A stretch of DNA of 64,000 nucleotides from Paenibacillus sp. OV219 (GCF_900110075.1 NZ_FOCJ01000012.1:120018-184017), one strand, 5' to 3'; numbered from the stretch's first letter, positions 11,394-20,616 are shown. Notes: generated by a model not told the origin, from the letters alone. Made by a program: numbers and translations.

Positions 11394-12782
11394 TTAATTC
11401 GCCGTGACACTCGCAAGCAATGCTCTGAGCTTAGCGGATGCCGCCTCAAGCTGGTCCTGCCATTGAGATACCGACATCATGCTTTGCATAATGCTTCCTA
11501 AAGGCAACCACAGATCATTTGTGATATTGACGTCCGTACTCGGCGTGGATTTCCACTGAAAAATAATCGGTTTGACACCGTTATCGAAAATTTTAGCTGC
11601 ATCGTAAAAGACTGGGGATATATACGGCTTGGCTAAATCCGCGCCATTCTTAACAGCCACGACGCCTTGCGTAATCTCCGCATTCAGCTTCACGCTTTCA
11701 TCCCGGTATTGATAACTTAGAAAGGCTTTGGCTAACTCTATGTTTTGTGCTTTGGCTGGAATATATATGCCGTCCATCCAAATCTCTGCATATTGCTGCG
11801 CGTCCTTCGTAAATACAGGCGGTGCCAGAAAACCGTATTCAAATCCGTCCTCACGAGGCATATTCTTCATTTCATCTTCAATCCAAGTCCCGCATGGAAT
11901 AAAGAGGGCTTTGCCTTGTAGAAACGCAGCCTGTGACTGCGTATGATTCATCGTCACGGATCCCGGCAACAGATATCCTTTCTTCGCAATGGTAGCATAG
12001 ACTTCCATTGCTTGTTGCACCGAGCTCGATTTAAAAGCACCTTTAACGTAGTTTTCTGCGTTCATCACAGCTTCGGGCGCTCCTGCAGATGCAACGGAGG
12101 ACCAGAACATGGATTCAATATAACTCGGATATAGTCCCTGATACGTGAACAACGATCTTCCTTCCTGTTTCGCAGCTTTGCCGAGTGCCATAAATTCATC
12201 CCAGGTTTTAGGTGGCTTCCATCCTTTGCTTCGAAACAGTGCTTTGTTATAAATGAGTCCCATCGGGCTTGTCGTAAAAGGTGCAAAATACATTTTCCCA
12301 TCGTTCAAAGGCCTGGAATACGTTAATATTCCATCCAAAAAGCTGTCTTTCAAAGGTGAATTCGTCCCCGTCCCGTTACTTTCGAATAGCGGAGTCAAAT
12401 CGAGGAATTGCTTGTCCTTTGTCATTTGATCAAGAACTCCCCCGTTTGAATTCGGCGGAATTACGATCAAGTCAGGAGGATGACCCGTGATGAACTGAGG
12501 GGCGATAATATCCAGAATATTGGGGTTCGACTGAAGATGAATCGTAACTCCCGGATAATCCGCTTCGAACTTCTGGATAATCGCACGCCAATACTTTTCT
12601 TTGCTGCCGCTACCATTGTCGAATACCGCAACACTTAACGTTTTATTGGCAAACGTATATTCGCCAGGCGAGCCGCTCGCGTCATCGAGCTTAGCTTTGC
12701 TTTCTGACAAGCTGCAGCTGCATAAAAGAGCCCCTATGATTGCCATGCTTAGACCTATTGCTATCCATCTCGTTATACTCAT
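11394..12782 (-). CDS. Second extracellular solute-binding lipoprotein, coupled to the two-component system
   Basis: 462 residues. ATG 12782 (MSITRW) is preferred over GTG 12791 because AGGTGG sits five bases before it. The signal peptide ends in LLCSC, with Cys23 the likely lipidated residue. The mature part is a family 1 sugar-binding fold: VAVFDNGSGSKEKYW, GLIYNKALFRSKGWKPPKTWDEF. It follows the regulator gene by 27 bases and is cut off from the transporter genes by a strong terminator. This position suggests a sensing role, presenting ligand to the kinase, rather than transport; that is inference. It could also be a spare transport binding protein. Confidence 0.88.
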   Translation of the reverse strand: MSITRWIAIGLSMAIIGALLCSCSLSESKAKLDDASGSPGEYTFANKTLSVAVFDNGSGSKEKYWRAIIQKFEADYPGVTIHLQSNPNILDIIAPQFITGHPPDLIVIPPNSNGGVLDQMTKDKQFLDLTPLFESNGTGTNSPLKDSFLDGILTYSRPLNDGKMYFAPFTTSPMGLIYNKALFRSKGWKPPKTWDEFMALGKAAKQEGRSLFTYQGLYPSYIESMFWSSVASAGAPEAVMNAENYVKGAFKSSSVQQAMEVYATIAKKGYLLPGSVTMNHTQSQAAFLQGKALFIPCGTWIEDEMKNMPREDGFEYGFLAPPVFTKDAQQYAEIWMDGIYIPAKAQNIELAKAFLSYQYRDESVKLNAEITQGVVAVKNGADLAKPYISPVFYDAAKIFDNGVKPIIFQWKSTPSTDVNITNDLWLPLGSIMQSMMSVSQWQDQLEAASAKLRALLASVTAN

Positions 12783-12809
12783 GACAGCCACCTCGACAAT
12801 GAAGATCCT

Positions 12810-14465
12810 TTAATGGGACTGATTGCTTGGAAATAACCCTCTGCGAAAATCAGATGGACTTTGGCCAACCGACTTCTTAAATAGCCGGTTGAAATAAAAC
12901 GGATCCTCGACACCTACTGCAAGCGCAACTTCTTTTATCCTTGCATCGGGCATCTTCAACAATTCAACCGCATGATTAATTTTCAATTCGTTCATATATT
13001 GCACGATGCTCTTGCCAACGTCTTGCTTAAAGATTCGGCATAAGTAGGTTTCCGTCATATTAACAGCGCTCGCAAGCATTTCTAAGGTGATTCTACGATC
13101 GAGATGTTCCCCCATGATTTCCATAACACGAAGTACTTCTTTTCTAAATCGCTTCTGTTTCACCTCAAGCACGTGTTCGACTACTTCTATGAATGCTTGC
13201 ACGGCCAACGCATGAAGTGTTTCCAACGTATCCGCTTGTTGAATGGGCTGCTGCTTCGACTCCAGCTCGGAATGCGTTCGCCCACTTCTTATGATGCTTT
13301 CCACTCCGTTATTTTTTTCCCATCTCATAATCAAACTTTCGGCTTCTGCCAGCAGTGTCATAATGAAATGCTTAAGCGTATTCGGCTTACAGTTCGATGC
13401 CCTCGCATGCTCCATTAGCGTATCAAGCATCTCCGTGATCTGCGTGCTATCTCCGGCATCTACTGCCCCTATTAATTCATTGGTCCACTCCAAATACTCC
13501 GATTGCATGAGCGCCGATTGGAACTGAACAGACTGAACAGGGATCACCGAACCCGCACCGGTATAAAAGGTAGCAGACATCGCCTCTATGCACCGGGCAA
13601 ACTGAACGCGAAGCTGATCAAATCCAGTAAATCTGTCACTGATCGCTATACTTACACTTAAATTTAAATATAAATTCAACGTGTACATTAAGTGTCGCAG
13701 ACTTTGCTGCTTGGCTGCTTCATCATCGGACTTATCCTGCGAGTACTTTAGGATCACATAATGCCCGTTCCCAATACCCACAATCTCAATCGCATTTTTG
13801 ACTGCGACCGTTTCCTTGATGATGTTAGTAACCGAAAAGTCTAGCAGCTTTTTGTTATTAATTTTGCCATTCGTTAACGCCGCGTCGTAATGGTCAATCT
13901 TAATTAGGAAGAGCTGGCCCGCTACGCTTTCCGAGCTAATACCGAGCTTCTTTCCCTCTTTTATAACGTTAGTTATATACCACTCATCTTCTTGAAATAG
14001 TTCCTTCCAGAAGCTATTTTTTTGCTGAAGCTGCTTCTCGATTAACTCATTAAGCATAAAGTTGTTCTGTATTTTTAGATGACGCTCCTCCAAAAGAACG
14101 GAACTGGCCTTATCCAGTATTTCAATTAAATCTTTCGCTTTAAGCGTTACTTTCAATATATAATCGACCGCACCAAGTTTCATCGCTTCTCGAACCATTT
14201 CAAAATCATCATAATTACTAAGCACGATGATTTTACCTGAAAAGTTGCTTTCGCGAAGCTTACGAATCAAGTCCAGTCCATCCATATTCGGCATATTTAA
14301 ATCGGTGATTACAATATCCGGATTGCTGCTCTCAATTAATTCCAGTGCTTGGAGACCATCAGCCGCCGCGCCGAGTAAATTATAACCGAGTTCCGACCAG
14401 TTAATGAGCATCCCTAACGCAATTCTCATGACCTTCTCGTCATCCACAATCAAGATGTTAATCAT
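12810..14465 (-). CDS. YesN-type response regulator with AraC DNA-binding domain
   Basis: 551 residues. The N-terminal receiver domain (about 1-120) has the acidic pair DD at 8-9, phospho-acceptor D55 in ITDLNMP and the conserved Lys in YILKV. A long middle region of about 300 residues joins it to two AraC-type helix-turn-helix units (about 450-548), ending in VGVEDPFYFNRLFKKSVGQSP. The ATG overlaps the kinase stop as ATGA, so the two are translationally coupled. It probably activates the downstream transporter and hydrolase genes. Confidence 0.95.
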   Translation of the reverse strand: MINILIVDDEKVMRIALGMLINWSELGYNLLGAAADGLQALELIESSNPDIVITDLNMPNMDGLDLIRKLRESNFSGKIIVLSNYDDFEMVREAMKLGAVDYILKVTLKAKDLIEILDKASSVLLEERHLKIQNNFMLNELIEKQLQQKNSFWKELFQEDEWYITNVIKEGKKLGISSESVAGQLFLIKIDHYDAALTNGKINNKKLLDFSVTNIIKETVAVKNAIEIVGIGNGHYVILKYSQDKSDDEAAKQQSLRHLMYTLNLYLNLSVSIAISDRFTGFDQLRVQFARCIEAMSATFYTGAGSVIPVQSVQFQSALMQSEYLEWTNELIGAVDAGDSTQITEMLDTLMEHARASNCKPNTLKHFIMTLLAEAESLIMRWEKNNGVESIIRSGRTHSELESKQQPIQQADTLETLHALAVQAFIEVVEHVLEVKQKRFRKEVLRVMEIMGEHLDRRITLEMLASAVNMTETYLCRIFKQDVGKSIVQYMNELKINHAVELLKMPDARIKEVALAVGVEDPFYFNRLFKKSVGQSPSDFRRGLFPSNQSH

Positions 14466-16267
14466 ACTGCCTTCTCCTCTTTACTTCGGGTTATATAAGG
14501 AATTGTAATGACAATGTCCGTCCCGCAATTCGGCTCGCTTCGAATATCCAAACCATACTGCTGTCCAAAATGGATGTTGATCCGCTCCTTGACATTGCCC
14601 ATTCCAATACTCGCCAATCGTTTTTTTGAATCGTGAACGTTTGAACTTAATAGCTGCTGTATTTTCACGGGTCCCATACCTTTACCATTGTCACTAATCA
14701 TAATTTGCAGGCTGTTCGTATCCATGAGCTTTGCGGAAATCGTGATCCGCGGCTCTCGATCCACGCCTTCAAAACCGTGGATAATTGCATTCTCCACAAT
14801 TGGTTGCAGCAAAAATTTCAAAATATGCGCATCCATCAGCTTCTCTTCGATGTCATATTCCGTTTGAAGCGACGTGCCATACCTCACTTGCTGGATCACG
14901 ACGTAATTTGAAATATTCCGAAGCTCATCTCGAAGCGTAACCTGCTCATCCTTATTGACAATTGTACTGCGTAAGAGCTCCGCTAGCGCGCCAAGTCCAT
15001 CACCTACACTTGTGGCTTGGCTCATCACTGCTGCCCATTTCAACGAATTTAATGTGTTGAACAAAAAGTGCGGGTTAATTTGAGCCTGCAGCATGCTTAA
15101 TTCAGCATCCCTTTTTCTCGCCTGTTCTTCCTTTACCTCTTCAATTAACTTATAGATTCGCTGCATCATTTGGTTGAATTTGAGCGCTAGAAATCCGATC
15201 TCATCCTGGCCCTCGTCACGGATCAATACTTTAAGATTTCCGCCCATGACTTTGGCTGTCGCAGCGTTTAGATTTCTAAGCGGAGAAGCAATGCTGGAGG
15301 AGATCAATGCAGCCAGAACGAATGTGAAAATTATACAAAGCACAATGGCAGCAACAATCGTGTAAGCGATATCATAGGATTGTGCATTCAAATAGGTATA
15401 AGGAATTAGCCCAACCAAATACCAATCCAAACTATCATCATGAATAGCGGAAACGAAGTAATTCTCCTCATTTAGCTTTACATTTTTCTGCACTTGCTGG
15501 ATTCCGAGCATTACTTTAAGTGGATTTTCTTCTTTCAGTGTCTCTCCTACATGAAACATATCGGTCTTGCTGGACAACATTTCTCCAGTCCCGTTTATGA
15601 TGAGCAATTCACTGCCCGTGCCTAGATTGGCTGTACTATACGTGGTCTGTGCAAATAGACTCTCATCGATGCCGAGAATCAAATAGCCAAGAGTGTTATC
15701 TTTCCCGTCCAAAGCGGGAATACGCCGAATAAGCGTTAAGCAAGGCTCACCGCTTGTTGTCCTCCCGTAACTCCATGTATCGATAAGGGAGCTCTTCTTT
15801 GCTCTTGTCATTAGCCTGTTAAAATCTTTGTCCGTCAATCGGCCGTATCCATAATCATATAATAACCGGCCATCTTTCATTTGGATCTGCATACTTCTAA
15901 TCACGGGAAGAATCCAAACGTTTTCTTTTAATACAGACTCCTCAATATAATTTTGCAAGGTGCTTCGATCTAAATCATTCATTTGGTCGAAATCCCGTAG
16001 TCCGTTTTGAATACGAGCATTCATCATAATTTGATCGGCGAAGGTCTCGTACTTCTGAATTTCATTGTTAATTTTATTGTTCAATAAAGTCAAAATTTCG
16101 GTCGAATAGATGCTTGTCTTCTCATGAATCGACTGTGCCGATTTGTTGTATGATAAAACACCAATGATGCCCAGCGGGATAATCGAAAGTATTAAAAAAG
16201 TGACGATCAGACGGGTTTGAACCTTCGATCTCCGTGACCACTGAATGAGTTTGTTCCAAACGTACAT
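14462..16267 (-). CDS. YesM-type sensor histidine kinase
   Basis: 601 residues. One membrane segment at about 20-42, a large extracellular sensor domain (about 43-290, dCACHE-like by size and position), a second membrane segment at about 300-325, a HAMP region, then the His_kinase domain with INPHFLFN (phospho-acceptor H400) and the ATPase part with QPIVENAIIHG and DNGKGMG. The ribosome binding site is weak. Upstream lie a promoter-like pair and a cre-like site. It probably senses extracellular sugar, perhaps through the adjacent binding lipoprotein. Confidence 0.95.
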   Translation of the reverse strand: MYVWNKLIQWSRRSKVQTRLIVTFLILSIIPLGIIGVLSYNKSAQSIHEKTSIYSTEILTLLNNKINNEIQKYETFADQIMMNARIQNGLRDFDQMNDLDRSTLQNYIEESVLKENVWILPVIRSMQIQMKDGRLLYDYGYGRLTDKDFNRLMTRAKKSSLIDTWSYGRTTSGEPCLTLIRRIPALDGKDNTLGYLILGIDESLFAQTTYSTANLGTGSELLIINGTGEMLSSKTDMFHVGETLKEENPLKVMLGIQQVQKNVKLNEENYFVSAIHDDSLDWYLVGLIPYTYLNAQSYDIAYTIVAAIVLCIIFTFVLAALISSSIASPLRNLNAATAKVMGGNLKVLIRDEGQDEIGFLALKFNQMMQRIYKLIEEVKEEQARKRDAELSMLQAQINPHFLFNTLNSLKWAAVMSQATSVGDGLGALAELLRSTIVNKDEQVTLRDELRNISNYVVIQQVRYGTSLQTEYDIEEKLMDAHILKFLLQPIVENAIIHGFEGVDREPRITISAKLMDTNSLQIMISDNGKGMGPVKIQQLLSSNVHDSKKRLASIGMGNVKERINIHFGQQYGLDIRSEPNCGTDIVITIPYITRSKEEKAV

Positions 16268-16309
16268 CTATACACACCTGCCTTGTACTACTGCTGATTA
16301 ACTATGGAA

Positions 16310-16338
16310 GGTATAAAAACAATCACTGGAAGCAACAA
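16310..16338 (-). promoter_or_regulatory. Putative promoter of the first kinase operon
   Basis: On the minus strand TTGTTG (16333-16338) and TATACC (16310-16315) are 17 bases apart, about 45 bases before the kinase start. Confidence 0.45.
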
Positions 16339-16346
16339 AAACTGGA

Positions 16347-16361
16347 AGAAAACGCTTTCAT
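16347..16361 (-). promoter_or_regulatory. cre-like site (CcpA) upstream of the first kinase operon
   Basis: The + strand reads agaaaacgctttcat, a near match to the palindromic CcpA consensus TGWAARCGYTWNCW. It lies just upstream of the putative -35 box. CcpA sites at this position can activate; sites overlapping the core promoter repress. Confidence 0.55.
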
Positions 16362-16802
16362 TTCGACATATTTCGCATCTCTGGAATATTGAATTCATTA
16401 TAGGTTGGATTAGAGCTAAAGTAAAATGTCAAATCAGTTATATATGATAGCTTGAAGGCTATTATTTGAAGAGCAGTCTCTTTGGTACCGTATATAACGA
16501 AATAAGCAGAACCACAGACCCTAATTATGGCTGCAAGACTGCCCATGTATTCGAAGCGAGAGCCTAACTAGTTCTTTTATAACAGCATTTAGGGGAAGAG
16601 CATTCGTCAACTTATTATAAGCATCTCAAGCACACGGCCCATATGGACAATATTATTATAAACATGGACTATCTTAGCCTGAAAATAGATTGCCGCCATA
16701 TTAAACAATCATAGTGTTGCATGTCCCTACTTCTGAATTTACAAACGATCCAGAATATGGGGATACATGCAAAGAGAAGGGTCCGACATTGATACTGTAA
16801 CT
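16362..16802. other. Intergenic region without recognisable genes
   Basis: About 440 AT-rich bases between the kinase promoter and the XRE terminator. I see no convincing coding frame, RNA gene or repeat. One short minus-strand frame at 16358-16546 has no ribosome binding site and no recognisable sequence. Confidence 0.6.
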
Positions 16803-16850
16803 ACAAAAAAATCCCGCCAAAGTGAGATTCACTCACATCGGACGGGATTT
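16803..16850 (-). terminator. Intrinsic terminator of the XRE regulator gene
   Basis: On the minus strand ATCCCGTCC pairs with GGCGGGAT (one bulge) and inner GTGAG with CTCAC, followed by seven T. It starts right at the gene's stop codon. Confidence 0.85.
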
Positions 16851-17173
16851 CAATGAATTCTTAGTTTTAGCGACGCAATCTCTAGCATTTCTAACTGATC
16901 TTTCCGATCTAGCTCACGAAATATATGTAGTAGTTGACTTTCCAATTCAGGGAGGTCTTTAGCTCCCTTTTGTTCTCTCCCGGTAAGAAGCAACTCTAAC
17001 GAACAATTGAAAGTTTGATATATTGATACGACTGTATCAATTGATGATTTGCATTTGCCCGATTCAATATCACTTAAGCTACCTTGTGATATGCCTATCT
17101 TTCTTGAAAACTCATTCTGGTTGAGCATGTTCAGCTTTCTTAGACGTCTAATGTTTCCCCCAATATCATACAT
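16850..17173 (-). CDS. Small XRE-family helix-turn-helix regulator
   Basis: 107 residues. The start is ATG 17173, eight bases after GGAGG; the GTG at 17188 lies inside the binding site region and is less likely. Residues about 5-65 form a Cro/CI-type helix-turn-helix: NIRRLRKLNMLNQNEFSRKIGISQGSL followed by DIESGK (the first run split by helix boundaries near residue 20). The C-terminal 40 residues are charged and probably helical, suited to dimerisation. It is monocistronic with its own terminator. No target is evident, though TGTCTYAT motifs recur in the upstream intergenic region. Confidence 0.85.
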   Translation of the reverse strand: MYDIGGNIRRLRKLNMLNQNEFSRKIGISQGSLSDIESGKCKSSIDTVVSIYQTFNCSLELLLTGREQKGAKDLPELESQLLHIFRELDRKDQLEMLEIASLKLRIH

Positions 17174-17244
17174 TCCGATCGCCTCCACTATAATGGCTCA
17201 GGATTGTCTTATCATAGGTTATAAAAATATACCCCCGCATTCTT

Positions 17245-17317
17245 TTGACTTAAAATGAAGTATCCATATTATAACTACTGACATTAACTCCCCAAAGCCC
17301 TTGATTTATGGGGAGTT
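17245..17317 (+). promoter_or_regulatory. Orphan plus-strand promoter and hairpin
   Basis: TTGACT (17245-17250) and TATTAT (17267-17272) are 16 bases apart, followed by an 8-bp inverted repeat AACTCCCC/GGGGAGTT (17286-17317, 16-base loop). No plus-strand gene follows. It could drive a small RNA or be chance. Confidence 0.3.
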
Positions 17318-17411
17318 CTGAGCTCTAGTAGACGTTATAAATTGTCTCATTTAAACCTAAAAACAGTCTCATATAATGTTATAACCCACAACAACTCACA
17401 AATAATTATAG

Positions 17412-18215
17412 CTATACCGAATACCGCCGCTGCCGCATCGCTTCATATAGTAGCACCGTCGTCGCCATCGCCACGTTAAGTGATTCTGAGCGCCCGTGCA
17501 TCGGAATAATGATCCGCTCATCGACCTGAGCGAGTGATTCCTCGGACAGCCCTTGCGATTCGCTGCCCATAAGTAGCCAGGTCGGCTCGTTCCAGTTGTA
17601 GCCGTAGCAGGTCGATGTCGCCTGCAGGCTTGTCCCGACTAGCGTGATGCCGCGTTCCTTCGCCGCCGGAAGCAGCTCCGCCAAGTCGCCTTCGATAACT
17701 GGCAGGTGGAAGAGCGAGCCCATCGTCGAGCGGACCGTCTTCGGATTGTACAGATCAACGCAGCCTTGCCCGAGGATGACGGCATCGGCGCCAACAGCGT
17801 CCGCACTGCGGATGATGGTGCCGACATTGCCGGGATCGCGCACGCCGTCAAGCACGATGACGAGCGAATTCGGTCCCCATAGCGCCGAGTTATCCGGCAG
17901 CGGCTTCGCGACAACGCCAAACACCGGCGGCGGCGAGTCCGTTCCGGTACATTTTGCGATAATGGCTGGCGTCGCTTCAATAAGCTCGCAGTCCGTCTGG
18001 CTCAGCAGCGTGCGCAGCTCTGCGGGAATGCCCCGCTCCATGTCGATGACGATCGTCTCCACATCAGCATCCGCCAGAAGCGCCTCCTGCACGAGATGCA
18101 CGCCTTCCACAATGAAACGTCCCGTACGGTCGCGGTGCTTCTTCTCAAGCAGCGCCGCAATCGTTTTCACTTTTTCGTTCTGCAATGAAGTAATGCTCAT
18201 CATTCGTTTATTCAT
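17412..18215 (-). CDS. TrmH/SpoU-family RNA 2'-O-methyltransferase
   Basis: 267 residues. The N-terminal substrate-binding domain (about 1-100) contains KHRDRTGRFIVEG. The C-terminal SPOUT knot domain shows the three family motifs: LDGVRDPGNVGTIIRSADA, LLMGSESQGLS and SESLNVAMATTVLLYE. These enzymes methylate ribose in rRNA or tRNA using S-adenosylmethionine. It starts 15 bases after ktrA and probably shares its transcript. In B. subtilis the related ysgA gene is also divergent from sspI, matching the arrangement here. Confidence 0.93.
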   Translation of the reverse strand: MNKRMMSITSLQNEKVKTIAALLEKKHRDRTGRFIVEGVHLVQEALLADADVETIVIDMERGIPAELRTLLSQTDCELIEATPAIIAKCTGTDSPPPVFGVVAKPLPDNSALWGPNSLVIVLDGVRDPGNVGTIIRSADAVGADAVILGQGCVDLYNPKTVRSTMGSLFHLPVIEGDLAELLPAAKERGITLVGTSLQATSTCYGYNWNEPTWLLMGSESQGLSEESLAQVDERIIIPMHGRSESLNVAMATTVLLYEAMRQRRYSV

Positions 18216-18230
18216 ATTTATTCCCCACGT

Positions 18231-18899
18231 TCAATCCGCATAGTCGAGCTCTAATTTCGAAATATCTTTGCTTTTGCCCGCGATGACGAGCACGTCGTTC
18301 TCTTCAACCCAATCATCGTCAAAAGGAGCAATGTTCAATTCCGCGCCGGACTTTATGGCCAGCACATTGCATCTATAATTGGCCCGAATATCGAGCTGCT
18401 TTAATGTTTTGCCCACTAACTCAGCCGGAGCCTTCAGCTCTATAATGCTATACTCCTGCGACAACTCAATAAACTCGAGGATATTCGGGGATACTAAGTT
18501 ATGCGCAAGCCGCATGCCCATGTCGCGCTCTGGAAAAACGATCTTATCTGCGCCGATCTTGCTCAGCAATTTGCCATGGAGCTCGTTCTGCGCTTTCACT
18601 ATAACTTGCTTCACGCCGAGTTCCTTTAGAATCAATACGGTCAGGATGCTCGCTTGAATATCCGCGCCGATCGCCACAACGACCACATCGAAATTCGAGA
18701 TCGCGAGTGTGCGAAGCGTATCTTCATCTGTCGTATCCGCCGAAACCGCGTGCGTAGCCCAATCCGATACATCCTGGATGATCTGCTCGCTCCGATCTAT
18801 GGCAAGCACATCGAAACCAAGCTCCATTAAAGTAGTGGCTACACTGGAGCCGAAACGCCCCATTCCGATTACTGCAAACTGCTTCTTAGCCAAGCTCAT
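18231..18899 (-). CDS. ktrA: KtrA-type potassium uptake regulatory subunit (RCK domain)
   Basis: 222 residues, the same size as B. subtilis KtrA. ATG 18899 is chosen because GGGAGG lies just before it and the family start is MSLAKKQFAVIG. The Rossmann RCK-N domain shows GMGRFGSS and the acidic end of strand two (AIDRSE). The C-terminal RCK-C domain runs from about 135. It binds nucleotides (ATP/ADP, c-di-AMP in relatives) and gates a KtrB-type potassium channel at the membrane. No ktrB lies in the window. The call could equally be KtrC, a close paralog. Confidence 0.9.
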   Translation of the reverse strand: MSLAKKQFAVIGMGRFGSSVATTLMELGFDVLAIDRSEQIIQDVSDWATHAVSADTTDEDTLRTLAISNFDVVVVAIGADIQASILTVLILKELGVKQVIVKAQNELHGKLLSKIGADKIVFPERDMGMRLAHNLVSPNILEFIELSQEYSIIELKAPAELVGKTLKQLDIRANYRCNVLAIKSGAELNIAPFDDDWVEENDVLVIAGKSKDISKLELDYAD

Positions 18900-19048
18900 G
18901 TTCCTCCCTGACCATAGTCGTAACCTTTCGCCTAGTATATCACAATTGCCGAATTTATCCGAATGAGCAGCCAGCCGCATCCGGCATGAAATGTGGCGCC
19001 ACAGGAGATATTAACTGTCGAATCTGTAGTTATGATGGAGGGATCAGA

Positions 19049-19288
19049 TTGAACAATCTTGATTTGCGGCAGGCAATCGTGCGTCGGGTACAAAATAAAA
19101 ATGGTGAGGAACTGACCGACGTGATCGAAAGCTCCATCGGCAATGATGAAAAAAGACTTCCCGGGCTCGGCGTTCTATTCGAAATGATATGGCGAAGCAG
19201 CGAAAAACCCGATCAAGAGCGTATGGTTGGTGTACTCTATAATGAGCTGAACGGCGTAGATGAGAGCGCGCCCCCAAGTCCAAGCTAA
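19049..19288 (+). CDS. sspI: Small acid-soluble spore protein SspI
   Basis: 79 residues from a TTG start at 19049, six bases after GGAGGG; the upstream frame has no ribosome binding site. The sequence NLDLRQAIVRRVQ followed by LPGLGVLFEMIW matches the SspI family (about 70 residues). These proteins are made in the forespore and packed in the spore core. The gene is divergent from ktrA-trmH and is followed by a terminator. It is direct evidence that the host forms endospores. Confidence 0.93.
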   Translation: MNNLDLRQAIVRRVQNKNGEELTDVIESSIGNDEKRLPGLGVLFEMIWRSSEKPDQERMVGVLYNELNGVDESAPPSPS

Positions 19289-19319
19289 GTAAAATACGAA
19301 CTAGAAACGGCCATAACAA

Positions 19320-19398
19320 CAAACAGCTTGTCCGCTGGACCAATCCAATCTTCAGCCAAGGGCCGAGACTAGATTGTCCGTTGGACAAGCTGTTTTTA
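19320..19398. terminator. Bidirectional terminator between sspI and the oxidoreductase operon
   Basis: aaacagcttgtcc pairs with ggacaagctgttt across a long partly paired loop; A-run on one side and T-run on the other let it work for both converging genes. Confidence 0.75.
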
Positions 19399-19422
19399 CT
19401 GCTTTATAGAGCTAAGAGCTAC

Positions 19423-20520
19423 TTACAGAGATGGTTCGCTCTCGAGAACCGGCATTGCCTCTGGACGCTCGCATGTGCTTTCCATCGTGTAATGCTTGCC
19501 GTCACGGGAAGCATCGTGGAAGCCATGCATCGCCTCAAGCACATGATAAGCCATCGCGCCATTCGCACGGTGAGTGCGGCCTTCTACAATTGCGCGTGCC
19601 ATATCCGCTACGCCAATACCACGGTTGTTGTCCGTGTTGCCATGTGTGAGTTCTACTTCTTCCCACTCGCCGCCCAGCTTGCGAACCTTCACGGGACCGC
19701 CGAAAGTGTTCGGGTCTGGTACAAGAATCGAGCCTTCACTGCCGTGCACTTCGATGTTCGGAAGCGACGTGCCTGCCTTCGTATCGAAGCTTGTGATCAG
19801 CGTGCCGACTGCACCGCTATGGAAATCAAGCACGCCGGCAATATGCGTAGGCGTCTCAACCGTAATGACTTTGCCGTTCTTCTTCTCGCTCGTAATTGTT
19901 CGCTCAGGGTACGAGATTACAGCGGAGCCTGTCACTCTACGGATTGGACCAAGCAGAGTAATATAAGCAGTGAGGTAGTATGGGCCCATATCGAACATTG
20001 GACCGCCGCCAAGCTCATAGAAGAACTCCGGATCCGGATGCCAGCCCTCAGGACCGCCGCCGAGCATGAAGCCCGAGATGGATACAGGTGTACCGATTGC
20101 ACCGTCATCAATAAGCTTACGGCAAGTTTGGATACCGCCGCCAAGGAATGTTTCAGGTGCACTAGCAACGCGAAGTCCTTTTGCAGCAGCCAGTTCAAGC
20201 ACCTTCTTGCCTTCTTCGCGTGTAACCGCAAGTGGCTTCTCCACGTACACATGCTTGCCCGCTTCCAGCGCCTGCAAGCAAACCGATGCATGAGCCTTCG
20301 GAATCGTCAGATTGACGACAATTTCAATCTCAGGATCAGCCAGCAGTTCTTCTACCGTATAAGCCTTCTCGAGACCGAACTCTTCCGCACGCTGTTTCGC
20401 ACGCTCCAGATCGATATCCGCAGCAGCAACAAGATCAATTTCAGGGTACTTCTTCAAGTTTGTAAAATAAATTTGGCTAATATTTCCGCAGCCTACAACG
20501 CCGACTTTCACTCGTTTCAT
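19423..20520 (-). CDS. Gfo/Idh/MocA-family NAD(P)-dependent oxidoreductase
   Basis: 365 residues. The N-terminal Rossmann domain has GVVGCGNIS and the family signature VYVEKPLAV near residue 95. The C-terminal alpha/beta domain carries the substrate site, with GGGPMFDMGPYYLTA. These enzymes oxidise or reduce sugars, inositols or related polyols. It is the last gene of the LacI operon and is very similar over its full length to the preceding gene (roughly four fifths of residues match by eye), so it is a tandem duplicate. The substrate is unknown. Confidence 0.92.
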   Translation of the reverse strand: MKRVKVGVVGCGNISQIYFTNLKKYPEIDLVAAADIDLERAKQRAEEFGLEKAYTVEELLADPEIEIVVNLTIPKAHASVCLQALEAGKHVYVEKPLAVTREEGKKVLELAAAKGLRVASAPETFLGGGIQTCRKLIDDGAIGTPVSISGFMLGGGPEGWHPDPEFFYELGGGPMFDMGPYYLTAYITLLGPIRRVTGSAVISYPERTITSEKKNGKVITVETPTHIAGVLDFHSGAVGTLITSFDTKAGTSLPNIEVHGSEGSILVPDPNTFGGPVKVRKLGGEWEEVELTHGNTDNNRGIGVADMARAIVEGRTHRANGAMAYHVLEAMHGFHDASRDGKHYTMESTCERPEAMPVLESEPSL

Positions 20521-20554
20521 GCTCGAATGCGCTCCTCTAACTATGTAGTCCTTA

Positions 20555-20592
20555 CAAAAAGAAGCAGCTTACCCAAGGCGGGCAAGCTGCTC
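20555..20592 (-). terminator. Hairpin terminator or attenuator between the paralogous oxidoreductases
   Basis: On the minus strand AGCAGCTTGCCC pairs with GGGTAAGCTGCT and is followed by five T. It may cut expression of the last gene relative to the upstream ones. Confidence 0.75.
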
Positions 20593-20616
20593 TTGTCTCA
20601 TTCCTTTAGTGTATCG

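Noticed and set aside
16358..16546. Minus-strand frame of 62 codons upstream of the kinase
   Set aside because: No ribosome binding site, overlaps the cre-like site, sequence unlike any protein I know.
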